From: Rhodospirillales bacterium
GTDB lineage: Bacteria; Pseudomonadota; Alphaproteobacteria; Kiloniellales; JACOMY01
Direction of reading: 5' to 3'
DNA: 64,000 nt
NCBI GenBank assembly: GCA_014324045.1
Contig: JACOMY010000024.1
Coordinates: forward strand, 1-64,000
Shown one piece after another: positions 25,195 through 34,205 of the stretch. A program made the translations under genes and the position numbers. The notes below the pieces were generated by a model that was not told where the DNA came from, did no database searches, and was given only the letters and a program-made list of their open reading frames with translations. The first letter of the stretch is position 1. The number at the start of each line of letters is the position of its first letter.

Positions 25195-25223
25195 CGCCGC
25201 TCCGGATCTCGTCCGGAGCGGCG
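25195..25223 (+). terminator. 12-bp perfect hairpin after potD
   Basis: CGCCGCTCCGGA pairs exactly with TCCGGAGCGGCG around a 5-nt loop, 11 nt after the potD stop. No T-run follows, so it is either a weak intrinsic terminator or an mRNA 3'-end stabiliser. It marks the end of the pot operon. Confidence 0.75.
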
Positions 25224-25625
25224 CAACCGAATTAGGCAGAAGATTTGGTTTGTACAAGTTTCAATTGCTAAGTGTCTGTGCTAATCTTTGGCGATATTGC
25301 TCGTCAGCGCTCTTATAGTCTACTACGACATGCATACGAAGTAGATTGGTTCTGTCGCGGAATCAAACATTTATTTGGCCCGCAAGATCGCTTTATCCTT
25401 TGTGCTTTTTCACTGACTTTCAGCGACTGGGGCCATGCTGCCAATTTATCGTGCAAGGCAGAGTCGGTGACATTGCATCGAAGGTCCGGCCATCGAAGGC
25501 CCAGCAATGACACTTTACCTACAAGAAAGCTATAAGTTGTTCAAAATCGAAACCGAAGCGCATGGGCAGGAACGAGACTAAACCGGCAGCTTCAAATACA
25601 GAATGCGCAGATAGGTTTGCTCGGA
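25224..25625. other. About 400-bp AT-richer gap between accessory and housekeeping regions
   Basis: No convincing gene. The 87-aa frame at 25272-25535 has no recognisable motif and no ribosome site. A degenerate half of the LysR box (TTAGGCAGAAG, 25232) follows the hairpin. The stretch is visibly richer in A and T than either side and may be the right edge of the acquired block. Confidence 0.5.
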
Positions 25626-26633
25626 ATGCAAGTTGCTTCGCAGAATATCGCACCTTGGCGTATATCTTGCGCGCCGATGATGGACTGGACCGACCGCTAT
25701 TGCCGGGCGTTCCATCGGATGCTGACTAGGCGGTCTGTGCTCTTCACCGAGATGGTGACGGCCGGCGCCGTGGTGCATGGGGACCGGGCAGGCATCTTGG
25801 GCTTCGATGTGCTTGAGGAACCCGTGGTCTTGCAGTTGGGCGGGAGCGATCCGGAAGAGCTGGCGCCGGCCGCCGAAGCCGCTGCCACCTTCGGGTACCG
25901 CAGCCTGAACCTGAATTGCGGCTGCCCCAGCGACCGTGTGCAAAAGGGGCGCTTCGGAGCGTGCCTGATGGCAGAGCCGGCTCTGGTGCGGGACTGCGTG
26001 TCAGCCATGGCGGCGGCCAGTGGCCTGCCGGTCAGCATCAAGTGCCGCATCGGAATCGATGCGCAGGAGGACTATGCCGATCTGCGCCGCTTCGTGGATA
26101 TCGTCGGAGAGGGCGGTGTCGGCTGTTTCTATGTGCATGCCCGTAAGGCCTGGCTACAAGGACTGTCGCCGAAGCAGAACCGCGAGATTCCGCCTTTGCG
26201 CTATGAGGTGGTGCAGCGGTTGAAGGCTGAGCGGGCGGACCTTCAGATTCATCTGAACGGCGGCATCCTCTCGCTCGATCAGGCCGCGGCGGCGCTTGCC
26301 TGGGCCGACGGGGTCATGATCGGCCGCGCGGCCTATCGGAATCCTTTCTTGTTGGCATCGGTGGACTCACGCTTTCATGGCGATACCAACCCGGTCTCGA
26401 GCCGGGCCGAGGCGGTCGAGGGGTTGGTGGCCCTGGGCGGACGTTTGCGCGAGGAGGGGCGTCCCTTGAAGGATTTAGCACGCCATACCTTGGGCCTGAT
26501 GAACGGCTTGCCGGGCGCGCGGGTTTGGCGACGGATGATCGGCGAGGGCATGCGCGATCCGGCGGCTGAGCCCAACCTCTTCCGGCAAGGCTTCGCCTCG
26601 GTGCGCGAGCGGTCTGCGCGCGACGCTGCTTGA
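25626..26633 (+). CDS. dusA: tRNA-dihydrouridine synthase A
   Basis: 335 aa from the ATG at 25626 (a TTG at 25617 is possible). The FMN-binding TIM barrel opens with APMMDWTDRYCR. The catalytic cysteine is in LNLNCGCPSDRVQKGRFGA, and the DusA-specific segment YVHARKAWLQGLSPKQNRE is present. It reduces uridine in the D-loop of tRNA (U20/U20a in E. coli). It is a stand-alone gene and the first clear housekeeping gene to the right of the accessory block. Confidence 0.93.
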   Translation: MQVASQNIAPWRISCAPMMDWTDRYCRAFHRMLTRRSVLFTEMVTAGAVVHGDRAGILGFDVLEEPVVLQLGGSDPEELAPAAEAAATFGYRSLNLNCGCPSDRVQKGRFGACLMAEPALVRDCVSAMAAASGLPVSIKCRIGIDAQEDYADLRRFVDIVGEGGVGCFYVHARKAWLQGLSPKQNREIPPLRYEVVQRLKAERADLQIHLNGGILSLDQAAAALAWADGVMIGRAAYRNPFLLASVDSRFHGDTNPVSSRAEAVEGLVALGGRLREEGRPLKDLARHTLGLMNGLPGARVWRRMIGEGMRDPAAEPNLFRQGFASVRERSARDAA

Positions 26634-26841
26634 GATCCATCCCCTTGATTGCCGCGCTTCGGCCGCTTGGGACAGTACGGCCGGCCGATCCAGTTTTCCA
26701 GGAACAAAAAGTTGGAAGTTATCGCAGACTATCAGGCGAAACGTAACATAACCGGCCTAGACGGCAAGCTGGCCGGCATTCCTGCCGAAGACTAGAGCGG
26801 AGCTCGGACCGAGGGGGCTTCCCTAGACCCGCAGCGACTCG

Positions 26842-27306
26842 CTACAAGGCCTCGACAGCCTCCAATACAGCCTCGACATGCCCGGGGACCTTGACCTTGC
26901 GCCATTCCTGGCGCAGCACGCCATCACCGTCGATCAAGAAGGTGGCGCGGTCGATGCCCATGTAGGTCTTGCCGTACATCGATTTCTGCACCCAGGTGCC
27001 GTAGGCCTCGCAGACCTTGCCGTCCTCGTCGCTACCCAAGGTGAAGGGCAGTTCGTACTTGGCCTTGAACTTGTCGTGCTTGGCCACGCTGTCGCGCGAC
27101 ACGCCGATCACCACGGCGTCGGCGCCGGCAAAGGCGGCTAGGTTGTCGCGAAAGCCACAGGCTTCCTTGGTGCAGCCGGGGGTGTCGTCCTTCGGATAGA
27201 AGTAGAGAATAATCTTTTTGCCCTTTAGGGCAGCCAGGCTAGCTGTGCCGCCTCCGTCCGTCGGCATGGTGAAGTCGGGGGCGGGTTTACCGATCTCTGT
27301 CGTCAT
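26842..27306 (-). CDS. bcp: Bcp-type (PrxQ) thiol peroxidase
   Basis: 154 aa from the ATG at 27306; the long ORF above it is a glnE shadow. The peroxidatic and resolving cysteines are in DDTPGCTKEACGFRD, five residues apart as in PrxQ/Bcp. It removes H2O2 and organic peroxides with thioredoxin. Its start lies inside the 3' end of glnE (20-bp overlap), so the two are co-transcribed. The pairing of peroxiredoxin with glnE is seen in other alphaproteobacteria. Confidence 0.94.
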   Translation of the reverse strand: MTTEIGKPAPDFTMPTDGGGTASLAALKGKKIILYFYPKDDTPGCTKEACGFRDNLAAFAGADAVVIGVSRDSVAKHDKFKAKYELPFTLGSDEDGKVCEAYGTWVQKSMYGKTYMGIDRATFLIDGDGVLRQEWRKVKVPGHVEAVLEAVEAL

Positions 27307-30295
27307 TCCTCTTTTCTCCTCGGTTTTCGCTATCCAACTTGGGCAGGCGGCCCGCGGGGCCGGCAATGTGTTGCTCGAAGCAGTCCGCCACCATGCCTGC
27401 AACCTCTTCCAATGCGTGTTGCAACCAGCTGAAGTCAAGGGCGCTGCAAGAGCGGGCGATGCCGGCCCGGATGGCCTCGGGCGCGTTGCCGACGTCGGCG
27501 GCCAACTGACTGTCGCCCAAGGTGAGGCGGACATACTCTTGCAGATGTTTGAGAAAGTGCACGGACCCCGCCAGTTCCTCCATCTCGTCCTGGTCCTGGA
27601 TGCCCTCCTGGCCCAACGCCAGGAAGGTCCCGTCGGTAGTCCTCCCCACCACCGCCGGGTGGCGATGAGCGACTGCAAGCTGCCAGTATTGCGCTAGGAA
27701 TTCGCAGTCCAACAAGCCGCCGCTGCGCAGCTTCAGGTCCCACGTGCCCGACGACGGTTTCTCCCGGCGGATGCGGGCGTGCATCGATGCCACCTCGCGC
27801 AGCAGGTGGTCGGGATCGCGCTTGGCGCAGATCACGTCGCGGATTGTCTCCGCCACCTCGTTGCGGAAGGCAGGATCCAGCGACAGCACGCGTGCACGGG
27901 TCAAGGCCATGTGCTCCCACACCCAAGCTTCCTTGGCGTGGTAGCGCCGGAAGCTTTTCAGGGTGGCGACCAGCGGGCCGGCGTCGCCGGCCATGCGCAG
28001 CCGCATATCGATCTCGTAAAGCCTGCCCTCCGCCGTCGGTGCGGTGATGGCGCTGATCAGACGTTGCGCATAGCGGGTGTAGTAAGAAGTCGGATCCAAC
28101 GACTTCTCTCCGTCCGAGCCGACTACGCCCTCCGGCACATCGTAGAGGAAAACCAGGTCCAGATCGGACGTGAAGGTCATCTCGCGGCCGCCCAGCTTAC
28201 CCAAGGTTACGACGGCAAAACGACCGCCGGGCACCAGCCCATGGCGCCGAGCGAATTCGACCTGCACCCGCTTCAGCAGAATTTGGATCAAGGCGTCGGC
28301 CAGATCGCTGAGACGCCGCGCCAGGGCACCTTCAGTCGCCAATCCCAGGAGCATCTGAACGCCCGCCTGGAAGCGGCGGTCGTGCACACTATGTCGCACG
28401 AGGTCCAACTCTTCCTCGTAGGAGCGGGCGGATGCCAGTTGTTGTTCCACCTCTTTGGTAAGGGCACCGCGCTTCGGTAGGGGTTGGAAGAAGTCCGGTG
28501 AGAGCATGGCGTCGATAAGCGCCGGCCGGCGGGCCAGATGTTGGCCCAACGCCGGCGCACTGCCGAAGATGCCGGCCAGCAATTCCAGCATCTGCGGATT
28601 GGCCCTCAGTGAGGCGAAGATCTGCATGCCCGTTGGCAAGCCGCCGAGAAAGGCATCGAAACCGGCAATCGCCGCATCCGGATCGGCGCTGTTGCCCAGG
28701 GCCTGCAGCAGGCTCGGCATCAGCAGGGTGAGGTACTCGCGCGCTGCGGTGCTGCGGGTGGCACGGTAGCGGCCGTGTTGCCAAGAGCGGATCAAGTTGA
28801 AGACCCGTTCTGGGTCGGCGAAGCCTAGCTTGGTCAGGGTTTCGGCGGTGCCGGGTTCTGGCTCGCCGGTGAAGACCAGGTTGCCCAGCGGATGGGCTTC
28901 CGCGTCGTCCTCCTCGAAAAGATGGGCATAATGGTCTTCTACCCGGTGCAGGTGGAACAGCAGATCCTTGCGCAACGCGGCGGCATCCGGATAGCCGAGG
29001 AAGGCTGCCAGGCGGGCGATTCCTGTCTTGTCCGACGGCAGGCTGTGGGTTTGTTTATCTGCAACCATCTGCAGGCGGTGCTCAACCCGTCTGAGGAAGG
29101 CATAGCTCTCCCCCAAGTCCAGTGCTACCTGCGGCTCGATCAAACCTTCCTGAGCCAGAGCGGTCAGCGCATCAACGGTGCGGTTTTTGCGCAGATGCGG
29201 CAGGCGGCCGCCCCAGATCAACTGCTGAGTCTGAGCATAGAACTCGATCTCGCGGATGCCTCCGCGCCCCAGTTTGACGTTGTGTCCCTCGATCGCCACC
29301 ACGCTGCCGCCCTTGGCGGCATAGATCTGGCGCTTGATGGCATGAATGTCCTGGATTGCCAGGAAGTCGGGACTGCGTCGCCAGGTGAAGGGGCGAATCT
29401 CGCCCAGGAAGGACCAGCCCATTGGCAGGTCGCCGACCGCCGGTCGGGCCTTGATCATCGCCGCCCGCTCCCAGTTCTGGCCCAGGCTCTCGTAGTAGCT
29501 GAGGGCGGCGTTGATCCGCACTGCCAAGGGCATGGCGCCCGGGTCGGGGCGCAGCCGCAGATCGACCCGGAAGCCGTAGCCGTCGGCGGTCCGCTCGCTC
29601 AATAGTAACACCAGGTCGCGCGTGATGCGTTGCGCCATCTCGTCGGGGCCGCGCCGTTCGGTCACTGGCAAGCGGGTGGGGTCGAACAGCACGATGAGGT
29701 CGATATCGGAGGAGAAGTTCAGTTCGCGCGCGCCAAGCTTGCCCATGGCGAGCCCGACATAGCCGCAGTTTTCCAGAGGTCGGCCGGGATCGGCCAACTG
29801 CAACTCCTTGCGCGCCGCACCTTCCAGCAACAGGTGCGTCAGCGCAGCCTCCAATAGACCGCAGGCCAGGTCGGAGAGCGCACCGGTCACCTGATCCAGA
29901 TTCCAGCGGCTGGTCAGGTCGCTTAGGGCGATGATCATGGCCGCGCGTCGCCGTATGAGGCGCAGGCGGCGCATGATCCCGGTGCGTTCCTCATCCTCCG
30001 GGCGCCGAGCCAGCTCTTCCATCTGGCCCTTGAAGACGGCATCGGGTCCCTGTTGGATCAGATGTGCGAAGAGCTTCGGTTCCTTCAGCACGCAATCTGT
30101 CAGGAAGGGGCTTTGCGAGAAGATGGCAGTTAGGAGGCGACGCGGCTCGGCGGCTGCCGTAACCTGGGTAACGAGGTCGGACTCGCCTCCGAGGCTGGAA
30201 AGCTTGTCTTGCCAACGTTCGAAGCCGAGTTGGGCCTCGTCACCGGCGAAGGGGCGTGGTAGCGAGTCCGGTAGTGGATCTGGAAAAAGAGACAT
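27287..30295 (-). CDS. glnE: Bifunctional glutamine synthetase adenylyltransferase/adenylyl-removing enzyme
   Basis: 1002 aa from the ATG at 30295. The N-terminal adenylyl-removase and C-terminal adenylyltransferase domains each have a nucleotidyltransferase triad: NFSSDIDLIVLFDP in the first and MTFTSDLDLVFLYD in the second, with GRGGIREIEF between them. The enzyme switches glutamine synthetase off and on by AMP addition and removal in response to PII and glutamine. The length is normal and there is no disruption. It is divergent from the AsmA-like gene. Confidence 0.96.
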   Translation of the reverse strand: MSLFPDPLPDSLPRPFAGDEAQLGFERWQDKLSSLGGESDLVTQVTAAAEPRRLLTAIFSQSPFLTDCVLKEPKLFAHLIQQGPDAVFKGQMEELARRPEDEERTGIMRRLRLIRRRAAMIIALSDLTSRWNLDQVTGALSDLACGLLEAALTHLLLEGAARKELQLADPGRPLENCGYVGLAMGKLGARELNFSSDIDLIVLFDPTRLPVTERRGPDEMAQRITRDLVLLLSERTADGYGFRVDLRLRPDPGAMPLAVRINAALSYYESLGQNWERAAMIKARPAVGDLPMGWSFLGEIRPFTWRRSPDFLAIQDIHAIKRQIYAAKGGSVVAIEGHNVKLGRGGIREIEFYAQTQQLIWGGRLPHLRKNRTVDALTALAQEGLIEPQVALDLGESYAFLRRVEHRLQMVADKQTHSLPSDKTGIARLAAFLGYPDAAALRKDLLFHLHRVEDHYAHLFEEDDAEAHPLGNLVFTGEPEPGTAETLTKLGFADPERVFNLIRSWQHGRYRATRSTAAREYLTLLMPSLLQALGNSADPDAAIAGFDAFLGGLPTGMQIFASLRANPQMLELLAGIFGSAPALGQHLARRPALIDAMLSPDFFQPLPKRGALTKEVEQQLASARSYEEELDLVRHSVHDRRFQAGVQMLLGLATEGALARRLSDLADALIQILLKRVQVEFARRHGLVPGGRFAVVTLGKLGGREMTFTSDLDLVFLYDVPEGVVGSDGEKSLDPTSYYTRYAQRLISAITAPTAEGRLYEIDMRLRMAGDAGPLVATLKSFRRYHAKEAWVWEHMALTRARVLSLDPAFRNEVAETIRDVICAKRDPDHLLREVASMHARIRREKPSSGTWDLKLRSGGLLDCEFLAQYWQLAVAHRHPAVVGRTTDGTFLALGQEGIQDQDEMEELAGSVHFLKHLQEYVRLTLGDSQLAADVGNAPEAIRAGIARSCSALDFSWLQHALEEVAGMVADCFEQHIAGPAGRLPKLDSENRGEKRNDDRDR

Positions 30296-33200
30296 CGACG
30301 ACCTCGATTGCGGAGAAGCACCCTGCGGCGACAGTGCGTAATGGTCAAGCCGCACATCTGCGCCGGCCATTGCGCTTTCGCGCACACAGGCCACAAAGCC
30401 GCGTGTTCCGGGTTTGTGCCATTATCTTGGAAGCCCTCATCGGCTTCATTTTTCTTCTGTTGGTCCTGTGCGGTTTTCTCTTCTGGCGCCTGGTGGAGGG
30501 TCCGGTATCGCTGGATTTCCTGACGCCGATCCTGGTCGAGGACTTCGATGCTCGAAACGCTGCCGACTCTAAGGCGCGTATCACCGGAACGCGGCTCTTT
30601 TGGGACGACAAGCGGCAATCCTTAGAACTGCAGGTGACGGGGTTGACGGTCGATAACGGCCAGAGCACCCGCTCCTTCGTGTTGCCGCTGGCCAGCATCG
30701 ATTTTTCATTTGGGCGTTTGCTTGAAGGCAGGGTCGAGGTCACCAATGTCGAGATGGTTGGCGCTAGGCTGACAGTACGCCGCAATGCCGACCAAGGCTT
30801 CGAGGTGCTGCTATTCCAGCCTCCGCAGGCAGCACCAACCCCATCGCCTGGCGTAGACCCGGATTGGACCGGAGGGGTGGAGCGGCCGGTCCTCTCGTCC
30901 GGAAGCCTGGATGGAGAGGCCGCGCTATCGGCCATCAACGCGTTGTTGAGCAAGGATGCGCTGGGACCACTGGCCGATCTCGGCACCCTGTCGCTGACCC
31001 TGTCGCAAATCGTCGTCGACGACCGGGTTTTGGGCTTTCACTGGACCATACCGGCAGAGCGCATCGTTCTCCGGCGCACACTGGCCGGTCTCGGTGGCGA
31101 GCTCGACGTCGGGCTGCCCTTCGGCAAGGTCAGGACGAAGGCGAGCCTGGCCTTCTCCTACAACAGCGCTGATAGGACCCTGGATATCGCAGGGCAGATC
31201 GACGACCTGGATATGGCCGCCCTCACCAAGCTGCTGCCGCAGGTCGATGGCCTGACGGTTCTGGACAGCATCTTGAACGGAGATATCTCCGCCACCCTCG
31301 GGGGCGCCGGAAGAGTGTTCTTCGTTGACTTCGAACTGAAGGCCGGTGCCGGTTTTCTGCGCCCCGCCAAGGATGTGATGCCGCCAATTCCGATCACCGG
31401 TGGTGCCATCAACGGCCGTATCGATTTGGCTGAAGCTGCGCTTTCGATCTACGACGCACGTGTCGCGACGGGGACGGCGGAAGATCCCGGCCCGGAGATT
31501 GCTGCGACGCTGCGTTTGGCGCCGCAGATCGGCCAGGACTGGTGGCTGGAGATGACGGCGCAGGCTTCGCAGTTTCCTGTGCAGCAGTTGAGTTGGCTCT
31601 GGCCCTCGGTCTTCGGCACCAATGCCCACGCTTGGGTGGTGGAGAACATAACCAAGGGCCAGGTCGACAGTCTGGCGGCAGCAGTTAGCTTTCGCCTGAC
31701 GGAGGCTGGCGCTGCCTATCGTTCGTTGTCCGGTCATTTCAATTTCTCCGACCTGACTCTCCACTACCTGCGCCCGATGCCGCCAATGGCTGCCCTCACC
31801 GGCACCACCAAGGTCGAAGGCGACACTATGCTGTTCGAGGTGAAGAGCGGCCAATCCGAGGGATTGGACCTGGGGCCCGGCACCGTGCGGATCTACGACC
31901 TGAGCGAAACGCTGCCGAGGATGCAGATCGATATGCCAGCCATAGGCAAAGTGGCGGACATGCTGGCCGTGTTGGATAAACCGCGTCTGGCACTGATGTC
32001 TAAGGCTGGCATCGACTGGCGCGGCGCCGAGGGGCGCGGCGAGGTTCAGGTCTCGATGGGCTTTCCCATTCTGGATGATCTGACAGAGAAGGACATCGAC
32101 CTCTCGGTCACTGGACGCTTTCAGGATGCGGTCATGCCGAGGGCCGTCCTGGGACAGGAGATTGCGGCGCGTAGATTGACTCTCGCTGGCACGATAGACC
32201 ACCTGACCTTGAAGGGAGATGCTGAAGTGGCCGGTAGCGCCGTGGCCGTCGATTACCTACAGAAATTCGATGGCAGTCTCTTCTTAAAGGGATCCGGCCG
32301 CGCCATTGAGGCCAAAAGCTTGATCGCCTTGATCCCAGCCTTGAACGGCAGCGTCGAGGGGCGCGTCGCCGGCGATTTCGATATCGAAGGCAACCCCGGG
32401 CGTCACTTGACGATCGCAGCCAAGGCCGACCTTCAGAACGCGGGCATCACGTTGCCGAACGCCAATTGGCGCAAGCATCCGGGGACGCCCGGTCGGGTGA
32501 GCGGCGAGGTCGTTCTCGAGCGCGGTGAACTGAGCCGGATCGACCGACTCGATCTCGATGCCAAAGGGCTTCGGCTGATCGGCTCCATTGGCCTGCGGGA
32601 GGGAACGAAGCTCGATCGTGCTTCCTTCTCGACGGCCAAGTTTCGTGAGTTCGATCTGACCGCGCTGCGCTTGACCCAGCAGCCCAACCTTCTATCGGTC
32701 GATGTGGCCGGTCCCGGCGTGATTGATGCCAGGGGCTGGATCGCCGCCGACTCGGCGCCGGCCGGGAAAGACGACCGCAAGCTGGAGGCGGCGGACGCAC
32801 CGGGCCGCGTCGAGGTAATCCTGCGGGCGCCGCAGACTGTCTTGCTGCCGGTGGGGGAAGTTCGGCAGGTCACCGGCAGTATCGACAAGGGCGGGGAGAA
32901 CCTATTCCTCAACCTCACCGGTCAACTCTACCAAGGCGGCGGTCCGAAGGGGCAACTGTCCGTAGCCGTGCAGCCCGAGGGTCCGGGTCGCCGGGGTGCG
33001 ATCTCGGTTGCGAATCTGGGCGCCCTGCTGCGTGCATTGAACAGCATAGACTACGTCCGCGGCGGCGCCTTGATCTGGCGCGGACGCACTGCGCCCGGCG
33101 CGCCTAAAGGCGCTCTGAAAGGGCCAATCGACATCGGTCCTTTCCGGCTGACCGAGATCCCCAGCGGCTTGCAGGTAATCACGGTGGCAGGTCTTACCGG

Positions 33201-33633
33201 GATCAAAGATGCGTTGGAGGGACCGGGCGTTTCCTTCGATCGACTCTCCGGCGACCTGGCGATCGCCGACGATCGCTTCACCAGCAAGCAGCTGCGGGCC
33301 ATCGGTTCGGCGCTCGGAATCCTGGTCAGCGGCCAGGTCGACGTGAGCGACGACAGGATCGACATCGAAGGCAAGGTGGTTCCGGCCTACGCCATCAATC
33401 GCTTACTCGATTCCATCCCGGTCTTTGGGTGGGTTATTACCGGCGGTGAGAATCAAGGGCTCTTCGCCGTCAGCTACGATGTCGAAGGCTCGCTCAAAGA
33501 CCCTAGGGTTACGATCAATCCGCTTTCCGCACTTGCTCCACCGATCCTGCGCTCGTTCGTCGAATTGCTCGCCGACGGGAACGGCGGTGCCGGCGGCGGC
33601 ACCATCAAGGAGCCGGAACGGTCGCTGCGGTGA
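30256..33633 (+). CDS. Large AsmA/DUF3971 family envelope protein (YhdP/TamB-like)
   Basis: Up to 1125 aa. A cytoplasmic N-terminus is followed by one membrane segment (IILEALIGFIFLLLVLCGFLFW, about residues 55-76) and a long periplasmic beta-rich region ending in an AsmA-like C-terminus (GQVDVSDDRIDIEGKVVPAY...INPLSALAPPILR). Proteins of this repeating-beta-groove family bridge inner and outer membrane and are linked to phospholipid transport. The GTG at 30256 would overlap the divergent glnE start by 40 bp, so the true start may be nearer the membrane segment. No signal peptide is needed because the anchor is uncleaved. Confidence 0.85.
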   Translation: MVASPVVDLEKETSTTSIAEKHPAATVRNGQAAHLRRPLRFRAHRPQSRVFRVCAIILEALIGFIFLLLVLCGFLFWRLVEGPVSLDFLTPILVEDFDARNAADSKARITGTRLFWDDKRQSLELQVTGLTVDNGQSTRSFVLPLASIDFSFGRLLEGRVEVTNVEMVGARLTVRRNADQGFEVLLFQPPQAAPTPSPGVDPDWTGGVERPVLSSGSLDGEAALSAINALLSKDALGPLADLGTLSLTLSQIVVDDRVLGFHWTIPAERIVLRRTLAGLGGELDVGLPFGKVRTKASLAFSYNSADRTLDIAGQIDDLDMAALTKLLPQVDGLTVLDSILNGDISATLGGAGRVFFVDFELKAGAGFLRPAKDVMPPIPITGGAINGRIDLAEAALSIYDARVATGTAEDPGPEIAATLRLAPQIGQDWWLEMTAQASQFPVQQLSWLWPSVFGTNAHAWVVENITKGQVDSLAAAVSFRLTEAGAAYRSLSGHFNFSDLTLHYLRPMPPMAALTGTTKVEGDTMLFEVKSGQSEGLDLGPGTVRIYDLSETLPRMQIDMPAIGKVADMLAVLDKPRLALMSKAGIDWRGAEGRGEVQVSMGFPILDDLTEKDIDLSVTGRFQDAVMPRAVLGQEIAARRLTLAGTIDHLTLKGDAEVAGSAVAVDYLQKFDGSLFLKGSGRAIEAKSLIALIPALNGSVEGRVAGDFDIEGNPGRHLTIAAKADLQNAGITLPNANWRKHPGTPGRVSGEVVLERGELSRIDRLDLDAKGLRLIGSIGLREGTKLDRASFSTAKFREFDLTALRLTQQPNLLSVDVAGPGVIDARGWIAADSAPAGKDDRKLEAADAPGRVEVILRAPQTVLLPVGEVRQVTGSIDKGGENLFLNLTGQLYQGGGPKGQLSVAVQPEGPGRRGAISVANLGALLRALNSIDYVRGGALIWRGRTAPGAPKGALKGPIDIGPFRLTEIPSGLQVITVAGLTGIKDALEGPGVSFDRLSGDLAIADDRFTSKQLRAIGSALGILVSGQVDVSDDRIDIEGKVVPAYAINRLLDSIPVFGWVITGGENQGLFAVSYDVEGSLKDPRVTINPLSALAPPILRSFVELLADGNGGAGGGTIKEPERSLR

Positions 33634-33768
33634 GCGCAGGAAACAGGCGCTGTAAGCCTTGGCGCTCGGCGAAGGCCAAGAACGCATCGCGCTCCCGCAC
33701 ATTAGCGGTGGAAAGAGGCCTAGGTTCACTCCTGCGTTCAACAGGACGCGGCGGAGGTAGAAGCCGAT

Positions 33769-34173
33769 CTAGGCCGTCGTAGGGTCGCCGGAGAATAGCT
33801 CGAAGACTGCATCCTGTTGAGTAGAGTGAAGGCTAACCGCGCTCGCTCGGAAAGAACTCCAAGGTGATGCGATGATAGAAAGCATTGATTCATGGGCCGT
33901 TTTGCTCGAATCTGGCATCTCTGCGTCTAGCGCCAAAGCGTTGCGTGCCTCCGGGGCGGGACTGCAGATCAGTGTTTTGTTGGCTGGGATCGAGGGATCG
34001 AAGAAGGAGATCTCGGCCATAGCTCGCTTGCGGTCGCCCAAGGACAGGCCGAGATCCTTGAGGTCGCTTTCCTCCAAAGCCTCCAGGATGTCAGTGCCGA
34101 TATCCTTGGCTGCGATGAGATCCGCATGCTTCTCCAGACCGTGCTCCGCCAGCCAGGGCCGAGTTTCGCTCAT
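33769..34173 (-). CDS. Short SAM-domain protein, probably truncated
   Basis: 134 aa. Residues 6-55 form a sterile-alpha-motif domain (WLAEHGLEKHADLIAAKDI, ILEALEESDLKDLGLSLGDR), the type often found at the N-terminus of class III adenylate cyclase/AAA proteins. After it the sequence is low in predicted structure and ends without any cyclase or ATPase domain. It lies 32 nt after tyrS on the same strand. I read it as the remnant of a larger signalling gene or a free-standing adaptor; the function is unknown. Confidence 0.55.
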   Translation of the reverse strand: MSETRPWLAEHGLEKHADLIAAKDIGTDILEALEESDLKDLGLSLGDRKRAMAEISFFDPSIPANKTLICSPAPEARNALALDAEMPDSSKTAHESMLSIIASPWSSFRASAVSLHSTQQDAVFELFSGDPTTA

Positions 34174-34205
34174 GGCTTAGTTTGGCTTGCGGTCGCAAGC
34201 GTCTC

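Noticed and set aside
25232-25246. Fourth LysR-like box (TTAGGCAGAAGATTT) after the pot hairpin
   Set aside because: Only the left half matches (8 of 11 fixed bases) and no operon starts directly after it.
25272-25535. 87-aa plus ORF in the gap before dusA
   Set aside because: No ribosome site, motif or coupling; treated as non-coding.
30925-32202. 425-aa minus ORF
   Set aside because: Antisense shadow of the AsmA-like gene; composition typical of high-GC shadows.
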